From Chloroflexota bacterium (GTDB taxonomy: Bacteria; Chloroflexota; Limnocylindria; Limnocylindrales; CSP1-4): a stretch of 6,748 bases of DNA. Both the position numbers and the translations under genes were made by a program. The stretch covers positions 1-6,748 of the forward strand of contig JADGQH010000181.1 of the NCBI GenBank assembly GCA_017881985.1. The letters are read 5' to 3'. Under the pieces are notes generated by a model that saw only the letters and a program-made list of their open reading frames with translations, was not told the DNA's origin and did no database searches. Positions 5,384 through 6,748 of this stretch are shown here, piece by piece. Numbering within the stretch: the stretch's first letter is position 1; every line of letters begins with the position of its first letter.

Positions 5384-6748
5384 TTACTGGGCGGGCCAGC
5401 TGTCGTCGATGGCCTTCAGAACGGCATCGGTATTGGTGCCACCGTTGTTGGCCCACTGGACCGTCTGGGTCCAGAAGGTTCCGGCGCCGACCTTGCCGGG
5501 CATGAGGTCGGAAGCGTCGAAGCCGATACCTGCGGCCGTGTTCGCGATGTCCGCAGCGACCTTGAGCTTGTAGGCGCCGGCATACCAGTCGGCAGGGGTG
5601 GTCGAGTTGGCGGAGATGGCGCTGCCGGCGCGGATCCAGTTCTGGATGCCCGACGGCGTGGCAAGGAACTCGGCAACGGCGCGAACTTCGGGCCTGTCGA
5701 CGAGCACCATGAGCGTGTCGGCCGAGCCCTCGACATTCTTCTGGGCCGGGTCGATGGTCGGGAACGGGAAGATCCCGACGTCAGTACCGAGGATGTACTT
5801 GGACGGCTGGCTGCTGGCCCGCTGATCCGGGAAGAAGTCCGGGCCGTACCAGGTCGGGATCTTCTGCATCCAGCACTTCGGACTTGCCAGGTCGCCGTTG
5901 AACATCGGATCCATCGCCGTCTTCTGGTCGGTGTTGACGATCGCAGTGTTGCCGCCGAAGACGTAGTTGGGCGTGAAGAGGATCTTGCCAACCTTGGCGA
6001 AGGCGTCCTTGATGCCGGGGTCCTCGAACGTGACCTTGTGGCTGATCCAATCGTTGTAGTAGGCGAGGCCCTTGGTCTTGAGGACCACTTCCTCGACCCA
6101 GTCGGTGAGCTGCCAGCCGGTCGCGTCGCCAGGGCCGCCCGCGCTTACGCACCACGGGTTGGAGCCATCGGCGACGATCTTGTCGGACAGGGCGATCAGC
6201 TCATCCCACGTCGTGGGGATCGTGTAACCCTTGGCCGCGAAGGCCTTGATCGGGTACCAGATGGTCGACTTCACATCGGCCTTGTACGGGATGCCCCAGA
6301 TGTGCGCGCCCTGCGTGACCAGACCGATCGTGGCCGGATGCTCGGTGCTGAGCTTCTTGGGATCCATGAACGTCGCCACGTCGATGACCTTGCCTGCGGC
6401 GGCGTAGCTCAGGACGGGCGTGGGCTGAGCGAGCATGGCCAGGTCCGGCGGGCTTCCACCGTCGATGCGCGTCTTCAGCACGGTCTCGTGGCTCGAGCCG
6501 ATGCTGTCGATCTGGATCTTGATGCCGGTCGCGGTCGCAAAGTCGGCGACCGAGGCGGCAAAGTTGGTGCCCTCACCGCCGACCCACTGGGTCTGGATCG
6601 AAACCGTCTTGCCCTTGTACGGCTGGTCCGCGCCGAGTGCCTTGTCCAGCTCGGTGTAGCCCGTCGGGACCGTCGGCACAGCTGCCGAAGGCGACGCCGC
6701 TGCGCTCGGCGCGGCCGACGCGCTGGCCGCGGCCGAAGCCGCTGCGCT
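5384..6748 (-). CDS. Sugar ABC transporter substrate-binding protein, AglE-like (5' partial)
   Basis: The frame is open to the right window edge, so the true start, signal peptide and any lipobox Cys are outside. The 454 visible residues begin with about 27 residues of Ala/Ser/Pro-rich linker, typical of surface lipoproteins in GC-rich Gram-positive-like bacteria. An SBP_bac_1-type binding fold follows. WGIPYKADVKS (151-161), WYP (164-166) and PTTWDEL (178-184) are family hallmarks. NPWC (197-200), TGWQLTDWVE (211-220) and KCWMQ (291-295) resemble alpha-glucoside-binding AglE proteins. C200 and C292 are the only visible cysteines and could form a disulfide. The internal GTG at 6679 is not the start, because the linker reads through it. 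It heads the visible operon, upstream of the hairpin and both permeases, and should deliver sugar to them from outside the membrane. The ligand may be an alpha- or beta-linked gluco-oligosaccharide. Confidence 0.93.
   Translation of the reverse strand, partial: SAAASAAASASAAPSAAASPSAAVPTVPTGYTELDKALGADQPYKGKTVSIQTQWVGGEGTNFAASVADFATATGIKIQIDSIGSSHETVLKTRIDGGSPPDLAMLAQPTPVLSYAAAGKVIDVATFMDPKKLSTEHPATIGLVTQGAHIWGIPYKADVKSTIWYPIKAFAAKGYTIPTTWDELIALSDKIVADGSNPWCVSAGGPGDATGWQLTDWVEEVVLKTKGLAYYNDWISHKVTFEDPGIKDAFAKVGKILFTPNYVFGGNTAIVNTDQKTAMDPMFNGDLASPKCWMQKIPTWYGPDFFPDQRASSQPSKYILGTDVGIFPFPTIDPAQKNVEGSADTLMVLVDRPEVRAVAEFLATPSGIQNWIRAGSAISANSTTPADWYAGAYKLKVAADIANTAAGIGFDASDLMPGKVGAGTFWTQTVQWANNGGTNTDAVLKAIDDSWPAQ

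Noticed and set aside
5416..5991. 191-codon minus-strand frame inside the binding-protein gene
   Set aside because: It is an Arg/Ser/Pro-rich out-of-frame shadow of the binding-protein gene.
6677..6679. GTG as the start of the binding protein
   Set aside because: The same frame continues upstream to the window edge as a typical Ala/Ser/Pro lipoprotein linker, and a start here would leave an exported protein without a signal peptide.
1..6748. CRISPR array, transposase, defence genes or other unusual system
   Set aside because: No regularly spaced repeats, transposase motifs or nuclease/toxin domains were seen. All long genes are sugar transport or glycosidase genes.

Overview
The window is a GC-rich bacterial sugar-uptake and glycoside-breakdown locus, next to a damaged tRNA-Gln gene. 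High GC, long spurious reading frames in most frames, and an Ala/Ser/Pro-rich linker at the start of the visible binding protein suggest Chloroflexota. Actinomycetota are the main alternative, and the assignment is an inference from style, not from a marker gene.

Left edge (1-302): the 3' part of a tRNA-Gln(CUG) lies at 54-98, from the anticodon loop through an encoded CCA. The matching 5' half is missing or eroded. It is followed by a perfect 16-bp palindrome (101-116), a 10-bp palindrome with a central CG like a LacI-family operator (136-145), and a possible -10 hexamer (291-296) placed so that the next gene could be transcribed without a leader. Nothing else is supported in 99-302.

Plus strand (303-1667): one complete GH1 beta-glycosidase with both catalytic glutamates. 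Its stop is 4 bp from the stop of the operon that converges on it.

Minus strand (6748 down to 1672): an apparent operon, read from the right edge. It holds a carbohydrate ABC substrate-binding protein (5' end outside the window), a strong intercistronic hairpin, a MalF/AglF-like permease, a MalG/AglG-like permease, and a two-domain GH3 enzyme of the NagZ-type branch. The last three genes are joined by ATGA stop/start overlaps. No transporter ATPase or regulator is in the window.

Working model: the binding protein captures an oligosaccharide or glycoside outside the cell, the two permeases import it using an ATPase encoded elsewhere, and the two enzymes without visible export signals (GH3 in the operon, GH1 opposite) cleave it in the cytoplasm. 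The transporter resembles alpha-glucoside (AglEFG) systems, while both enzymes belong to beta-glycosidase families, so the substrate is uncertain. Most of the window is a recognisable catabolic locus. The least ordinary points are the tRNA remnant, unusual substitutions in the GH3 active-site motifs, and the hairpin between binding protein and permeases.
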